64,000 nucleotides of DNA. It comes from CAVZMO01 sp963776195. GTDB taxonomy: Bacteria; Nitrospirota; Thermodesulfovibrionia; Thermodesulfovibrionales; SM23-35. Location: contig CAVZMO010000039.1 in NCBI GenBank assembly GCA_963776195.1, positions 39,939 to 103,938 of the forward strand, written 5' to 3'. The notes below the pieces were generated by a model. It was not told where the DNA came from. It worked only from the letters and a program-made list of their open reading frames with translations, and searched no databases. Below, piece by piece: positions 35,772 through 46,010 of the stretch; within the stretch, counting starts at the first letter, position 1; the number at the start of each line of letters is the position of its first letter. Made by a program: the position numbers and the translations under genes.

Positions 35772-36860
35772 TCACGAAAGCGGCAAATATGCTACCGGGT
35801 TCAGGGCAGGTCCGGCGATATGTCCTGCCTCGAAATGACGGTGGCCCGCCGCTGCTATCATCGCTGCGTTGTCTGTACACAAAGATAAAGAAGGCATATA
35901 GATTTCGACTTCTCTCTCATCGCCCATCTCTTTCATCCTTTCCCTTAGCTCGCTGTTTGCGGCAACTCCACCTGATAGGACAACCCTCTTGATCTGCTCT
36001 TTTTCGACAGCCCATTCAGTCTTTCTCACAAGTACATCGACTACGGCCACCTGAAAGGCGGCGGCGATGTTGTTCATGAATGCAGAATTGCAGACCCCCC
36101 CATTGCTCCCCTTTTCCAAAGCGGGGCTAGGAAGATTTTCTGCGGGATTTAAATTCCGACCACTGATCGCCGACTGTCCAGAGTTCGATGCCGATTTGAA
36201 ATAATTCAGTACGGCTGTTTTCAGCCCGCTGAAACTAAAATCAAGGGATTCGGGCAGATATGCCCTGGGAAAAGCTATTGCCACGGGATTTCCTCTACGG
36301 GCGAGTTTGTCGATTATGGGGCCACCGGGATACCCGAGGCCGAGAAGCTTCGATACCTTGTCATACGCCTCACCTGCCGCGTCGTCCCTTGTCCTGCCGA
36401 GTTCTTTGTATTTCCCGAAGTCGTCAACTCTGTACAGGCTTGTGTGACCGCCTGAGACAATCAATGCAATAAAGGGGAACGCCGGCCTCGGCTCTTCAAG
36501 AAAGGATGAGAATATATGGCCTTCGAGGTGATTTACCGCAACCAACGGTATTCTCTTTGAATAGCAGAGAGACTTTGCAAAGGAGCAGCCTACGAGCAGA
36601 GAGCCGATGAGCCCGGGGCCATTACATACGGCGACACATGATAAATTTTCAAATGTGATGCCTGCAGTTTTTAACGTCTCGTCGACAACAGGCCATATCA
36701 TTTCGACGTGCCGGCGTGAGGCGAGCTCCGGAACTATGCCCCCATATTTTTTATGGATCTCCGTCTGGTTCGAAACAACATTAGAGATGATATTTATGCC
36801 GTCTTCTACTACAGAGGCAGAGGTGTCATCACAGGATGTGTCAATACCGAGAACAAGCAT
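35772..36860 (-). CDS. tsaD: tRNA N6-adenosine threonylcarbamoyltransferase TsaD, with in-frame repeat insertion
   Basis: This 362-residue protein has GIDTSCDDTS at the N-terminus, the metal motif HLEGH, SGGHTSLY and VVLSGGVAANSELR. TsaD adds the threonylcarbamoyl group to A37 of ANN-reading tRNAs together with TsaB and TsaE. Between FSFSGLKTAVLNYF and NNIAAAFQVAVVDVL there are about 35 residues, where relatives have about 14. The extra segment includes ENLPSPALEKGSNGGVCNS, encoded by a G/C-rich palindromic repeat (36090-36138) that leaves the frame open. The rest of the protein is normal. Confidence 0.95.
   Translation of the reverse strand: MLVLGIDTSCDDTSASVVEDGINIISNVVSNQTEIHKKYGGIVPELASRRHVEMIWPVVDETLKTAGITFENLSCVAVCNGPGLIGSLLVGCSFAKSLCYSKRIPLVAVNHLEGHIFSSFLEEPRPAFPFIALIVSGGHTSLYRVDDFGKYKELGRTRDDAAGEAYDKVSKLLGLGYPGGPIIDKLARRGNPVAIAFPRAYLPESLDFSFSGLKTAVLNYFKSASNSGQSAISGRNLNPAENLPSPALEKGSNGGVCNSAFMNNIAAAFQVAVVDVLVRKTEWAVEKEQIKRVVLSGGVAANSELRERMKEMGDEREVEIYMPSLSLCTDNAAMIAAAGHRHFEAGHIAGPALNPVAYLPLS
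36090..36138. repeat. Palindromic repeat family D, copy inside tsaD
   Basis: CAGACCCCCCCATTGCTCCC and CTTTTCCAAAGCGGGGCTAG lie together (36091-36130). Read on the minus strand it gives the CCCCGCTTTGGAAAAGGGGAGCAATGGGGGG-type core, split here for length. It is related to the elements at 45814, 47361 and 49718. Confidence 0.7.
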
Positions 36861-36910
36861 TCAATACTATAGATACTAATCGTCTCAAAATTGAATAGAC
36901 GTTGTTTTGG

Positions 36911-37495
36911 TTATTTTGTACGCTTAAAGTTCATTCCGCCCGGCATCTGGGGCATCTGCATTTTTTGGTATCCCGCGGGGACCTCGAAGAGGCTGTCCGG
37001 CTGAGGCCCCGTCTTAATGTTCTTGAACTCCTGCATCCATGAGCCGTCAACAGCAGCAGTCTTGACAGGGAACTTTATATCCGTGGCCAGCCACTGATAA
37101 ACCTGGTTCTTTTTATTATCAACTTTATAGGTAATGAGATACTTCTTTGTAGGGTGTCCATCGATCGTTTCACTTCCGACTTCTTTTCTCTCTATCTCAC
37201 CCTCAAACTTTTCTTCGACCTTCGGCTTATTTTTCAGATCAAAAGGCATCTCCATATACATCTTTTGTTTCGGCATTACGTTCCAGGCAACTTTCTTGTC
37301 TACTCTTGTGATCATGACCATGTCTTCATGGGCCTTCATATCCATTCTGAACCTGTCAGGTTTGAAATAGATCTTTCCCGCCATCTTTGGTCCGTCTCTC
37401 ATTGTCGTGATCGTATCTGCGGAGAATTCAATTGCAAAGGCGGCACTCGAAAATGAAAAGGTCAATAACAGGACAAGAAATAACTTTCTTAGCAT
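36911..37495 (-). CDS. Periplasmic DUF4412-like protein
   Basis: This 194-residue protein has a signal peptide (1-21, cleavage after AFA). The mature protein is a predicted beta-rich domain with FSADTITTMRDGPKMAGKIY, DKKVAWNVMPKQKMYMEMP and a C-terminal MPQMPGGM tail. This pattern resembles DUF4412 and the LolA/LolB-like lipoprotein-carrier fold. No function is established. It is transcribed toward tsaD with a 50-base gap. Confidence 0.75.
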   Translation of the reverse strand: MLRKLFLVLLLTFSFSSAAFAIEFSADTITTMRDGPKMAGKIYFKPDRFRMDMKAHEDMVMITRVDKKVAWNVMPKQKMYMEMPFDLKNKPKVEEKFEGEIERKEVGSETIDGHPTKKYLITYKVDNKKNQVYQWLATDIKFPVKTAAVDGSWMQEFKNIKTGPQPDSLFEVPAGYQKMQMPQMPGGMNFKRTK

Positions 37496-37699
37496 ATAAC
37501 CCCCGTTGTTTTATGGTATCATCTGTGTTCTTTTTAGCCTAACAGGCCAAATCAATTTTAATGTCCCACTCTTGTTTTTGTCAATGAAACTTCTGTTAAG
37601 ACCTAATCTTTCAATAGTAAAGAGCATGGGTAATTGGTACAATAAACGGAGTAAAATATAGGCGTTAATAGTAATACCTCATATCAGGAGTGGAAGGGT

Positions 37700-38290
37700 A
37701 TGTATGAGACAAAAAAATGCAAACACTGCGGGAAAGACATAAATAGGCAATACACTATCTGTCCTCTCTGCGGAGGACGACTAAACGAGGATGTTCAGTC
37801 AATCGCTCCTCTATGTCCCCGTTGTGAAGTTCCCCTTGAAACCGGGATTCATGACGGTGAAGAATACGATTTGTGCCCGCAATGCGGCGGACTATGGCTT
37901 GATGCGGTCGAGTTTCAAAAGGTTACGAGATCGTCAGACGTGTACAAAAAAGAAGACATCAAAAGCGGCTTCCTTCGGGAACCTGTGAAAGATCCACCCG
38001 GATATATACCGTGCGTGCGATGCGGCAAACTCATGAACCGGAAGAACTTCAGGCGCATTTCGGGGGTTATTATTGATGAGTGCGGCAGGCACGGGATATG
38101 GCTCGACGCGGGGGAACTCGAAAAGATACGGCATTTTATAGCAGACGGCGGACTCGATAAATCCCAGGACAGGGAGATAGAGGAGACCAGAAATGAGCTG
38201 AGAGTTCTCGCAACGAAGGTAGATCAGACGGCGTTTACGCAAAAGATCCTGCATTTGTGGAATTTCAAGAGATGGCTTTTCGGAGGCTGA
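37700..38290 (+). CDS. Zinc-ribbon protein (zf-TFIIB-like)
   Basis: This 196-residue protein has three zinc-ribbon units: CKHC...CPLC (7-23), CPRC...CPQCGGLWLDAVEF (about 39-72) and CVRC...CGRHGIWLDAGEL (about 100-140). The GLWLD and GIWLD motifs are typical of the zf-TFIIB domain. A helical C-terminal tail follows. Such proteins are widespread, cytoplasmic and of unknown function; nucleic-acid or protein binding is inferred. It lies 34 bases upstream of tamB on the same strand. Confidence 0.82.
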   Translation: MYETKKCKHCGKDINRQYTICPLCGGRLNEDVQSIAPLCPRCEVPLETGIHDGEEYDLCPQCGGLWLDAVEFQKVTRSSDVYKKEDIKSGFLREPVKDPPGYIPCVRCGKLMNRKNFRRISGVIIDECGRHGIWLDAGELEKIRHFIADGGLDKSQDREIEETRNELRVLATKVDQTAFTQKILHLWNFKRWLFGG

Positions 38291-38324
38291 TCTCGGATTA
38301 TAACACAGGAGTCATGACGGATTA

Positions 38325-41300
38325 ATGGAGAATGAGAGAGAAGAGAAGGGCGCCGGGAAAACGCTGAAAAAAACGTTCTTTCTTATAGCCCTTGCTGTCG
38401 TCTTCGGACTTGCCATATTTTTATCACGGGGAAAGTATATATCGGACATCCTCAAAGATTTTGTGGTCCCGGAATTGGAATCTATGACGGGACAAAGGGT
38501 TGCAGTCGGTGCGATTCACATCAATCTGTTTCCCCTATTCATCGATGCGAAGGAGCTGAAGGTTTCTGATCGGGAAGGGAAGGACGTGCTTATCGCGAAC
38601 AGAGCTAAAGGGTACCTTTCCTTAACTGGACTTTTAAGCAGGCAGTTGACTGTTCGCCGGCTTGTCATAACAGAACCCGGCATATCCACGAACAGGCGGC
38701 AAGTCGAAGAGATCGTCGGCAATATCAAGGCCTACCTTGAAAAGGAGAGAAAGACCGCCTTTAAGGTGAAGGTGACGGTGATCGAGATTGTGAAGGGGAA
38801 TCTTTCTTTCAGAGATGACGAGTTAAAAGGAACAGCGGGCGTAAAAGGATTTGAGGGGGAGATGATCCTCGGAGAAAACCGGAGGCTTAACGCCTCGATA
38901 AAGGAACTTCTGCTGGAAAAAGAAGGATGGCCGAAGATCTCATGCGACATAAAGACCGCGATCTCTTTAAAGGGCGACAGGATAGAGATAAACCGCCTTG
39001 AAATCGGTTCCTATGGTTCCCGGCTCAAAGGGGAGGGCATTTATTCGAAAGGCAGTGGCATTCTGAAGACCGATCTCGGACTTCTTGTCGATTCGGTGAA
39101 ACGGATGTTTAATCTCGGGCAGAAGGGTGAGGGAAGGATTTCTGTAAAGGGAGACATAAGACTCGAAGGAGCGGAGAGACAGGCTTCGATACACACGGAC
39201 CGGTTCAGCCCTCCGATGAAGCTTCAATCAGAGAAATCCAAAGCGCCGGGATGGAAGGATATTATTGTTGAATTAAAGCTTGGCGGGGATTTTTATGTCC
39301 AGACACTGATGGAACTCTTGAGTGTAAAGGAGAAGATAGAGGGGCTCGTTGATTTCCAGGGTGAGATAACAGGGCCGCTTTCGAATATCTCCGGGAAGGC
39401 AAAGGCGCGTCTGAGAAAGGGGAATCTGTTTGATGTTGATATCGATTTACTGACCTGTGAGGTGCTCTATCAAAACGGCGTCATGAAGTTCGGGAACGGT
39501 CATGCCTTGTTATATAACGGTACGGCTCAGGCCAATGCGGCGATCAATCTCCCTGTAGTCGACTTCTTTACACTGAACGTAAAATTCAATTCCATCGACA
39601 GCAAGTCGGCCCTTAAACTTATCGGATGGGAGCCGGAAATTCCGGACGGGAAGGTTGATGGAGAACTGGCGGCCTCAGGGAATGGGTTTAATCCGGACGG
39701 ATGGTTTGTCTATAAATCCCTCAGTGCTGAGCAGAGGGTGTGGATGAAGGGGTATCGTCCACCGGTCGATGATTTTCTTAACAAGATACGGGACATCAAA
39801 GGGAACTATTCTCTGCGGGGTGATATCCTGGCGCTCTCCAATCTGCAATTAAGCACATCCATTTCGAATATTTCCGCCAACGGTACCGTGGACATAGCCC
39901 GCAAAACTCTCACCTTAAAAAGCAGGCTGGATACAGGCAATATTTCCGATCTGACATTGCCGTATTACAAAGAAGTTAAAGGCCGCGGGGAATTTTCAGG
40001 AGAAATCTCCGGCGCCTTTGATAATCCGAAGATATTCGGGCGGGCCGTGTTATCGAGTGCTGTGATTGAGGGGTACAGAGCGGACAGTATTGTATCAGAC
40101 TTTACCTATCAAAAGAACCGTCTCGACATGCGCGAATCTGTTTTCAGGTCTGCCGGGGAGGAGCACAGGATGAAAGGCAGGATATCTTTTCCTGAGGCGA
40201 AAGAACTTTTTGATCTCTCTAAGCCGGTATATGACCTCAGGGCCTCAATCATGAATGCGGAGTTCGGCCAGTTCGTAAAGATATTTCTTGAAGACTTCTC
40301 TGCCAAAGGAAGGCTGAATGCGGAGGTAAAGATCGGCGGCAAGGACAAGGATGTCGAGGTGTCCGGCAATGCCTCTGTAGATAAGGGTGTTCTCTATGAT
40401 ATTCCATTCGATTTCGCATCAGGCGGCGTGTCTTATGCAAAAAGAGAGCTTTCCTTGAAAAAGGTTAAGGTCCGGAAAGGGAAATCTGTCCTTGCCGGAG
40501 AAGGCAAGGTCGGTTTTGATAAGAAATTTTCCTATAACGGTTCATCGGAAAAACTTTTTCTGAAAGATTTCATATCTGACCGTATCGCCATACCCGATGA
40601 CATGGTTTTAAGGGGGCAGTCGGAAGGTCGTGGCACATTTGACAACCCTACAATTACCCTCAATGCGAGCGTCATAGGTGGTACCTTAAAAGGAAGAAAC
40701 CTGGGCAGCGGTACGGTAAGCGCAACGGTGCGGAACAGGGATATCTCGGTAAACGCCGCATTGTTTAATGAAAAAATGAGGCTGAAAGGAAGGGGATATC
40801 TCAACGATAAATTACCCTGGAGCGCCCAACTCTCAATCCAGCCGGGCAGACATGATGTGCTTGTCAGTTCATTCCTGAAGGAAGTACCCGAAGACCTTCA
40901 GCTCAATCTGGAAGGTCATATCGAAATGAAGGGAGACCGGGAGAATATCGCTGCGGCGGCGAATATCAATTATATGACGCTTTCGCTCTTCGGGCAAACT
41001 TTCACAAACGATTCCAACATAATATTGGCGGTCGAAAACAAAAAAATTTCTTTTAATGAGGTTACAATTAAAAGCGGTGCGTCTTCTTTCAAAGTCCAGG
41101 GCGGCATAGAAATCGGTAAAGACTACAATATCCGTTTGGCAGGAAGTTCCTCTCTTTCATCCCTCAAAGCTCTGTCAAAGAAGATAGGGTATCTGAAAGG
41201 GGATGCCGATTTCACCTTTTCGGTCAAAGGCAGATGGGAAAAGCCCGAGATAAACGGAGGCGTGAATATATCGAATGCCTCTTTCGGTTTGAGAGATTAT

Positions 41301-42404
41301 CCCGCGTATATCAGCTCGATAAACGGCAGCCTGTATATCGAAGAGGACAGGGTTGTGATGAAAGGACTAACAGGAAAGATAGGGGGTGGAAACGTTAGTG
41401 TCTCCGGTGTTGTCTATCTGAGCGCGCTTCTTGTCAAGAGGTTTTACCTGGAAGCCAAACTCAATGACGTCACAGCCACGATTTCGAAAGATTTCCATGT
41501 CAATTTTGACGGCGAACTTCTCTATAAGGGCACGATGGAAGAAATGAGTTTTATCGGCGACATCAAGATAAACAGGGCGAAGGATAAAGAGCCGCTGGAG
41601 TGGAGGTCATGGCTCTTCACAGCGAAGAGTGTCGAGAAACCTAAAGCAGAGTTGTCCGCTCTTGAAAGGGCTGAACTTAATATAAGAATTACCGGCAGTG
41701 AAAATATCTCTATCGATAATAACATTGCCAGGGCGCCGGTAAAGATATCCGGGGAGATGCTGGTGAAGGGAACCGTTTCCAAGCCGGTGCTTTTTGGCCG
41801 GATTGAGGCAACGGAGGGATATGTGTATTTCAGGAACAACGAATTCAAGATAATCTCTGCCAGTGTCGATCTTGTGGACCCCAACAGGATCAAGCCTGTG
41901 ATAAATCTCACCGCTGAAACAACTGTGAAGGGCTATCGCATCAGATTAAATCTTGAAGGCCAGATGGACCGGTTCAATCTTGCACTGTCATCGGAACCGC
42001 ATCTTGAAGATAGGGATATCCTTTCACTGCTTACGGCCGGTCAGATTGGAAAACAGCTTAAAGGGCTGGAAGGAGGTATCGGTGCCGGAGAGGCAACTTC
42101 TTTCCTGACGGGCAAGATACAGGATGTCGTTGAAGAACGACTCAGGACCATAACCGGCGTGGACAGATTCCAGGTGGAACCCTATGTCTCAAGTACAACC
42201 GGAACGGTGGGGCCGAGAGTCACTGTATCAAAGAGACTCATAGGAGAAAAATTATTCGTAACCTACGCGAATTTATTAGGCACTACGGAAGAGCAGGTGA
42301 TCAAGATCGAATATCTTCTTGGCAAGCATGTCTCACTGGTGGGTGTCAGGGATGAAAAGGGAAGCCTTGGAGGCGATGTAAGGTTCAGGTTCGAATTCAA
42401 ATGA
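38325..42404 (+). CDS. tamB: Translocation and assembly module protein TamB (AsmA/DUF490)
   Basis: This 1359-residue protein has an N-terminal membrane helix (about 15-34), an AsmA-like start, a very long beta-repeat region and a C-terminal DUF490 domain ending in a beta-strand with terminal phenylalanine (FRFEFK). TamB-type proteins span the periplasm and are linked to phospholipid transport and outer-membrane protein insertion, often with an Omp85 partner. The downstream Omp85 gene overlaps its stop by four bases (ATGA), which supports a joint complex. Confidence 0.92.
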   Translation: MENEREEKGAGKTLKKTFFLIALAVVFGLAIFLSRGKYISDILKDFVVPELESMTGQRVAVGAIHINLFPLFIDAKELKVSDREGKDVLIANRAKGYLSLTGLLSRQLTVRRLVITEPGISTNRRQVEEIVGNIKAYLEKERKTAFKVKVTVIEIVKGNLSFRDDELKGTAGVKGFEGEMILGENRRLNASIKELLLEKEGWPKISCDIKTAISLKGDRIEINRLEIGSYGSRLKGEGIYSKGSGILKTDLGLLVDSVKRMFNLGQKGEGRISVKGDIRLEGAERQASIHTDRFSPPMKLQSEKSKAPGWKDIIVELKLGGDFYVQTLMELLSVKEKIEGLVDFQGEITGPLSNISGKAKARLRKGNLFDVDIDLLTCEVLYQNGVMKFGNGHALLYNGTAQANAAINLPVVDFFTLNVKFNSIDSKSALKLIGWEPEIPDGKVDGELAASGNGFNPDGWFVYKSLSAEQRVWMKGYRPPVDDFLNKIRDIKGNYSLRGDILALSNLQLSTSISNISANGTVDIARKTLTLKSRLDTGNISDLTLPYYKEVKGRGEFSGEISGAFDNPKIFGRAVLSSAVIEGYRADSIVSDFTYQKNRLDMRESVFRSAGEEHRMKGRISFPEAKELFDLSKPVYDLRASIMNAEFGQFVKIFLEDFSAKGRLNAEVKIGGKDKDVEVSGNASVDKGVLYDIPFDFASGGVSYAKRELSLKKVKVRKGKSVLAGEGKVGFDKKFSYNGSSEKLFLKDFISDRIAIPDDMVLRGQSEGRGTFDNPTITLNASVIGGTLKGRNLGSGTVSATVRNRDISVNAALFNEKMRLKGRGYLNDKLPWSAQLSIQPGRHDVLVSSFLKEVPEDLQLNLEGHIEMKGDRENIAAAANINYMTLSLFGQTFTNDSNIILAVENKKISFNEVTIKSGASSFKVQGGIEIGKDYNIRLAGSSSLSSLKALSKKIGYLKGDADFTFSVKGRWEKPEINGGVNISNASFGLRDYPAYISSINGSLYIEEDRVVMKGLTGKIGGGNVSVSGVVYLSALLVKRFYLEAKLNDVTATISKDFHVNFDGELLYKGTMEEMSFIGDIKINRAKDKEPLEWRSWLFTAKSVEKPKAELSALERAELNIRITGSENISIDNNIARAPVKISGEMLVKGTVSKPVLFGRIEATEGYVYFRNNEFKIISASVDLVDPNRIKPVINLTAETTVKGYRIRLNLEGQMDRFNLALSSEPHLEDRDILSLLTAGQIGKQLKGLEGGIGAGEATSFLTGKIQDVVEERLRTITGVDRFQVEPYVSSTTGTVGPRVTVSKRLIGEKLFVTYANLLGTTEEQVIKIEYLLGKHVSLVGVRDEKGSLGGDVRFRFEFK

Positions 42405-45130
42405 ATTCCACGCGGGAATTGAATAAACAGGGAGTCGATTCAGCAGCGCCGAAGGTCCTTATTTTTTCCTGTTGTATTTTGCTGCTTAGTCTTTACAGCT
42501 TACTATTTACTGTTCTTCAAGCATCAGCTTCAGTGGTCGGTGAGATAGAAATGAAAGGACTTTATTCAATGGGCAAGGACGAGCTCCTCTATCTCCTCGA
42601 TATCAAGTCCGGCGATGCAATCGATGCAGACCGTATAAGATCGGGGATAAAGAGGGCATTTCTGAAAGAGATATTTGAGGACATTGCCGTCGAGACAATA
42701 GATGGAGAGAAAACGAAAGTTATCATTAATGTCAGGGAAAAAGATTATTTAAAAAACATTTATGTAAAAGGCGAATATGCCCTCTCAAAGGGCGAGATTA
42801 AGGAACTGTTCATTTTGAAAGAGGGCGGGTATTTGGCATGCGACATGCTTGAAAAAGCCGTTAAGGATTTGAGACCCAAGATAGTCGAGCGCGGGTTCCC
42901 GCGTGTCAAGCTCGGAGCGGAAGTTGAAAGATTAAGGGAACCATGCAGGATCAACCTATATCTTCGCGTCGATACGGGTGAACCGGAAATAGTCAAAAGA
43001 ATAACCGTTTCCGGCACTGCCGGGGATATCAAGTCGGAAATGAAATTGTCGGAGGGAGATGTATTTGATCAGACGCGATTCAAGAAAGACATGGAACGGA
43101 TAAAGGCATACTATAAGGACAAGAAACACTTCAAGCCCGTTGTCGGACCCTATGCCTTTGCCGACGGAGACCTTACACTTTCTGTTGATCCCGGCAAACG
43201 CCTGGAGGTCTCTATTGAGGGCAATGATCATGTTTCCACAAAGAAGCTGCTGAAAGAGATGCCCTTCTTCGAGGCGGAGGAGTTCAGCGATGACATTGTG
43301 GCAGAAGCGGTACAGCGGATGTCATCTCTTTACCATACGGGGGGATACCCCTTTGCGCAGATTGCTCATGTCACAACGTCAAAGGACGACCTTATACTTC
43401 TTAAGTTCTCTGTCCAGGAGGGTAAGCGGGTGGAGACAGGAAAAATCACCTTCGTCGGAAATACCCTGCCGGCTAAAAGTCTTAAGGAGATCATATCCCT
43501 GAAAGAAGGAAAGAGATTTAACCCGGACCTCATCGATACGGAAAGAGATACGCTGAAAAATTTTTACAATTCCCTCGGTTATTTGTCGTCCGCTATTGAT
43601 GAGTTTCAGACAAAGTACGAAGAGGGTGCTCAAAAAATGGACATCTTCGTTGGTATACATGAAGGACCCAAAACAGTGATAGGTCGCGTAACCGCTAGCG
43701 GGGCAAAGAGTGTATCGGAAGAGGAATTAAGAAAGGTCATCAAGATAAAGCCGGGAGATGTCTATAATGATGTTGATATTTCGGATGCGCGGTACAGGGT
43801 CATCGAGGTTTACGGCAACAAAGGTTTTCCCGAGGCAACCGTTTCGGTAACGAGAGAGATTGAAGGGCAGAAGGCTAATATCACATTCCAGATCAATGAG
43901 GATGGTTTGATACACTTTGGCAAGGTAATCGTCGCCGGTAACCGCATGACAAAATATGCGGTAATAAAACGCGAATTTGTGCAGGAAGAAGATAAGCCCT
44001 TCGATTTCAATGTCCTCGCAAAGGAGAGACAACAACTGTATAAATCAGGATTATTTACGGGCATTGATATGGAAGTACTCGACAGATATGATGACAAGAA
44101 GGATGTTCTCATGAAATTGAGAGAGGGCAACGCGGGTGCAGTAGAATTCGGGCTGGGGTACGGGGACTATGAGAAATACCGGGGTATGATCGATCTCAGC
44201 TACAAGAACCTCATGGGAATGAACAGGCAGGCTTCGGTAAGATTAGAGTTGAGTTCCCTCGAAAAGCGTTATATCCTTCAGTATTTTGAACCGTGGTTCC
44301 AGGGCATTCCGTTGCCGTTCCGGGCCTATATACTGGGTGAGGACAAAAAGGAAGTGAATGTGGATACCCGGGAAGTCAGATATCACCTGACCAGGCATAC
44401 GGTCACGGGGGGGTTCGAAAAAAAGCTGAGTGAGACCGTGAAATCAGAACTGTTCTATGAATTTTCATTGGTGAATACCTTTGATGTGAAACCAGATGTC
44501 ATATTGAGCAGGGAAGATACCGGGACACTCATCATAAGCGGATTGCGTTTCGGCATTATCTATGACACAAGAGACAATCTTTTTTATCCGCAGAGAGGCA
44601 TCCTCTCGGGGATTTCGGTTAAATTCACGGCGCCTGTTTTCCTGTCTGAAACAGATTTTGTGAAGCTTTCCTTCTACGGTAATTTTTTCCATAGAATTAC
44701 CGAACGAATAGTTCTTGCCGTGTCTTTAAGGGGAGGGGTCGCCCAGGGTTATTTTAAGACAAACGAACTTCCGATTGTGGAAAGATTTTTCCTCGGAGGA
44801 AGTACAACGGTGAGAGGCTATGCTCAGGATACCCTCGGGCCGAAAGGCTCCGACGGCAATCCCACCGGCGGTAACGCCTTCCTTATGGAGAACCTCGAGC
44901 TAAGGACATCTTTGGGAAGGGGAATAGGCGCGGTTGTCTTCGTTGACGGAGGAAACGTCTGGCAAAAAGTCAATGAAATGGGCATTACAGACCTCAAATT
45001 TACTACAGGACTCGGTTTAAGGTATGACACGCCGGTCGGGCCTATACGCGTAGATTACGGGGTCAAACTTCAAAGAGAAAAGGGTGAAAGCAGCGGTGAA
45101 CTGCACTTCAGTATTGGACATGCATTCTAA
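42401..45130 (+). CDS. Omp85-family outer-membrane assembly protein (BamA/TamA type) with seven POTRA-like repeats
   Basis: This 909-residue protein has a signal-like N-terminus (hydrophobic about 20-42). Seven POTRA-like units begin near GEIEMKGLYS, KNIYVKGEYA, KRITVSGTAG, LEVSIEGNDH, GKITFVGNTL, GRVTASGAKS and GKVIVAGNRM. A C-terminal beta-barrel of about 340 residues follows, with FFLGGSTTVRGY (the VRGF/Y lid-lock motif) and a terminal phenylalanine. BamA usually has five POTRAs and TamA three. Coupling to tamB favours a TamA role, but the length favours BamA-like function; it may do both. Confidence 0.9.
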   Translation: MNSTRELNKQGVDSAAPKVLIFSCCILLLSLYSLLFTVLQASASVVGEIEMKGLYSMGKDELLYLLDIKSGDAIDADRIRSGIKRAFLKEIFEDIAVETIDGEKTKVIINVREKDYLKNIYVKGEYALSKGEIKELFILKEGGYLACDMLEKAVKDLRPKIVERGFPRVKLGAEVERLREPCRINLYLRVDTGEPEIVKRITVSGTAGDIKSEMKLSEGDVFDQTRFKKDMERIKAYYKDKKHFKPVVGPYAFADGDLTLSVDPGKRLEVSIEGNDHVSTKKLLKEMPFFEAEEFSDDIVAEAVQRMSSLYHTGGYPFAQIAHVTTSKDDLILLKFSVQEGKRVETGKITFVGNTLPAKSLKEIISLKEGKRFNPDLIDTERDTLKNFYNSLGYLSSAIDEFQTKYEEGAQKMDIFVGIHEGPKTVIGRVTASGAKSVSEEELRKVIKIKPGDVYNDVDISDARYRVIEVYGNKGFPEATVSVTREIEGQKANITFQINEDGLIHFGKVIVAGNRMTKYAVIKREFVQEEDKPFDFNVLAKERQQLYKSGLFTGIDMEVLDRYDDKKDVLMKLREGNAGAVEFGLGYGDYEKYRGMIDLSYKNLMGMNRQASVRLELSSLEKRYILQYFEPWFQGIPLPFRAYILGEDKKEVNVDTREVRYHLTRHTVTGGFEKKLSETVKSELFYEFSLVNTFDVKPDVILSREDTGTLIISGLRFGIIYDTRDNLFYPQRGILSGISVKFTAPVFLSETDFVKLSFYGNFFHRITERIVLAVSLRGGVAQGYFKTNELPIVERFFLGGSTTVRGYAQDTLGPKGSDGNPTGGNAFLMENLELRTSLGRGIGAVVFVDGGNVWQKVNEMGITDLKFTTGLGLRYDTPVGPIRVDYGVKLQREKGESSGELHFSIGHAF

Positions 45131-45233
45131 AAAAGAAAGGCGCAAAGAGCAAAGAGCAAAAAGCAAAGTTACTAAGGAGTTCATAAGTAAAGCCACATGA
45201 CAGTCCACGAAAAGCCTTTTAAAAAGGCATGTT

Positions 45234-45785
45234 ATGAGCATCGTATGTGAGACTACTAATGACCGGATTAGTAAAAGTGCGATTTTTTGTATCGCGCTCT
45301 CTTCTACCTTTTTACTGCTCTCTGCGCTTAGCGCAGTGCCCTGTGCGGCAATCAGGGACCGTGTGGCAGCTTATGTGGATAACATCGCGATAACCCTCAG
45401 TGATTTAGAGGTGAGATATGAGGAAACGGCAAGAGTAAGTCCGAATATAACAAGGGAAGAAGTCTTGAATACGATGATCAACAGGACATTAATGCTCAGG
45501 GAAGCAAAAAAGATGCGATTAGAGGCGCCGTCTGAGGATCAACTGCTGAAGGAATATGTTGATTTAAAGGTTAAGGCTTTCATAAGGATAAAAGATGAGG
45601 AGGTAAAGGAATTTTACAATAAACATATCGGAGATTTTCAAGGAAAAGAATTTGAGGTTGTGAGAGATGAAATCGAAAACTATCTCATCGAAAACGAATT
45701 AAACCAGAGACTAAAAACACATATCGGTGATCTCAGGGGAAATGCCTGTGTGCAGATGCAGTTAAATAAGGAAGTTCAGAGATAG
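45234..45785 (+). CDS. SurA N-domain-like periplasmic chaperone without PPIase domain
   Basis: This 183-residue protein has a signal sequence (hydrophobic about 16-38) followed by an NIAITLSDLEVRYEE segment and helical repeats typical of the SurA/PpiC N-terminal chaperone domain. No parvulin domain is present. It follows the Omp85 gene by 103 bases on the same strand, so a role in delivering outer-membrane proteins to that machine is plausible. The short gap contains an AAAGAGC/AAAAGC run of direct repeats. Confidence 0.7.
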   Translation: MSIVCETTNDRISKSAIFCIALSSTFLLLSALSAVPCAAIRDRVAAYVDNIAITLSDLEVRYEETARVSPNITREEVLNTMINRTLMLREAKKMRLEAPSEDQLLKEYVDLKVKAFIRIKDEEVKEFYNKHIGDFQGKEFEVVRDEIENYLIENELNQRLKTHIGDLRGNACVQMQLNKEVQR

Positions 45786-45813
45786 GGCTCTTTAGGGAAT
45801 TGTGTGGATAAGT

Positions 45814-45846
45814 ACCCCACTTCGGAAAAGGGGGCAAGGGGGATTT
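45814..45846. repeat. Palindromic repeat family D, intergenic copy
   Basis: CCCCACTTCGGAAAAGGGGG and CAAGGGGGATTT run together here, between the SurA-like gene and the methyltransferase. The AAGGGGGCAAGGGGGATTT-type core is shared with the copies inside tsaD, pdxA and rsmA. The rest of the gap shows nothing else. Confidence 0.7.
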
Positions 45847-46010
45847 GAAAGTAATGTCTTAAGAACCAGAAATCAAAAATCATCGGCGAATGAAGGCGGC
45901 AACACGTTCTTCCCGAAATCAACATCTGTGATATGCAGAACAAGACTTTTGAACAGAACTGATAATCTTCACTTTTGAAAGTCAAGCAAGTCGCATCAGA
46001 AGGAGCATAA

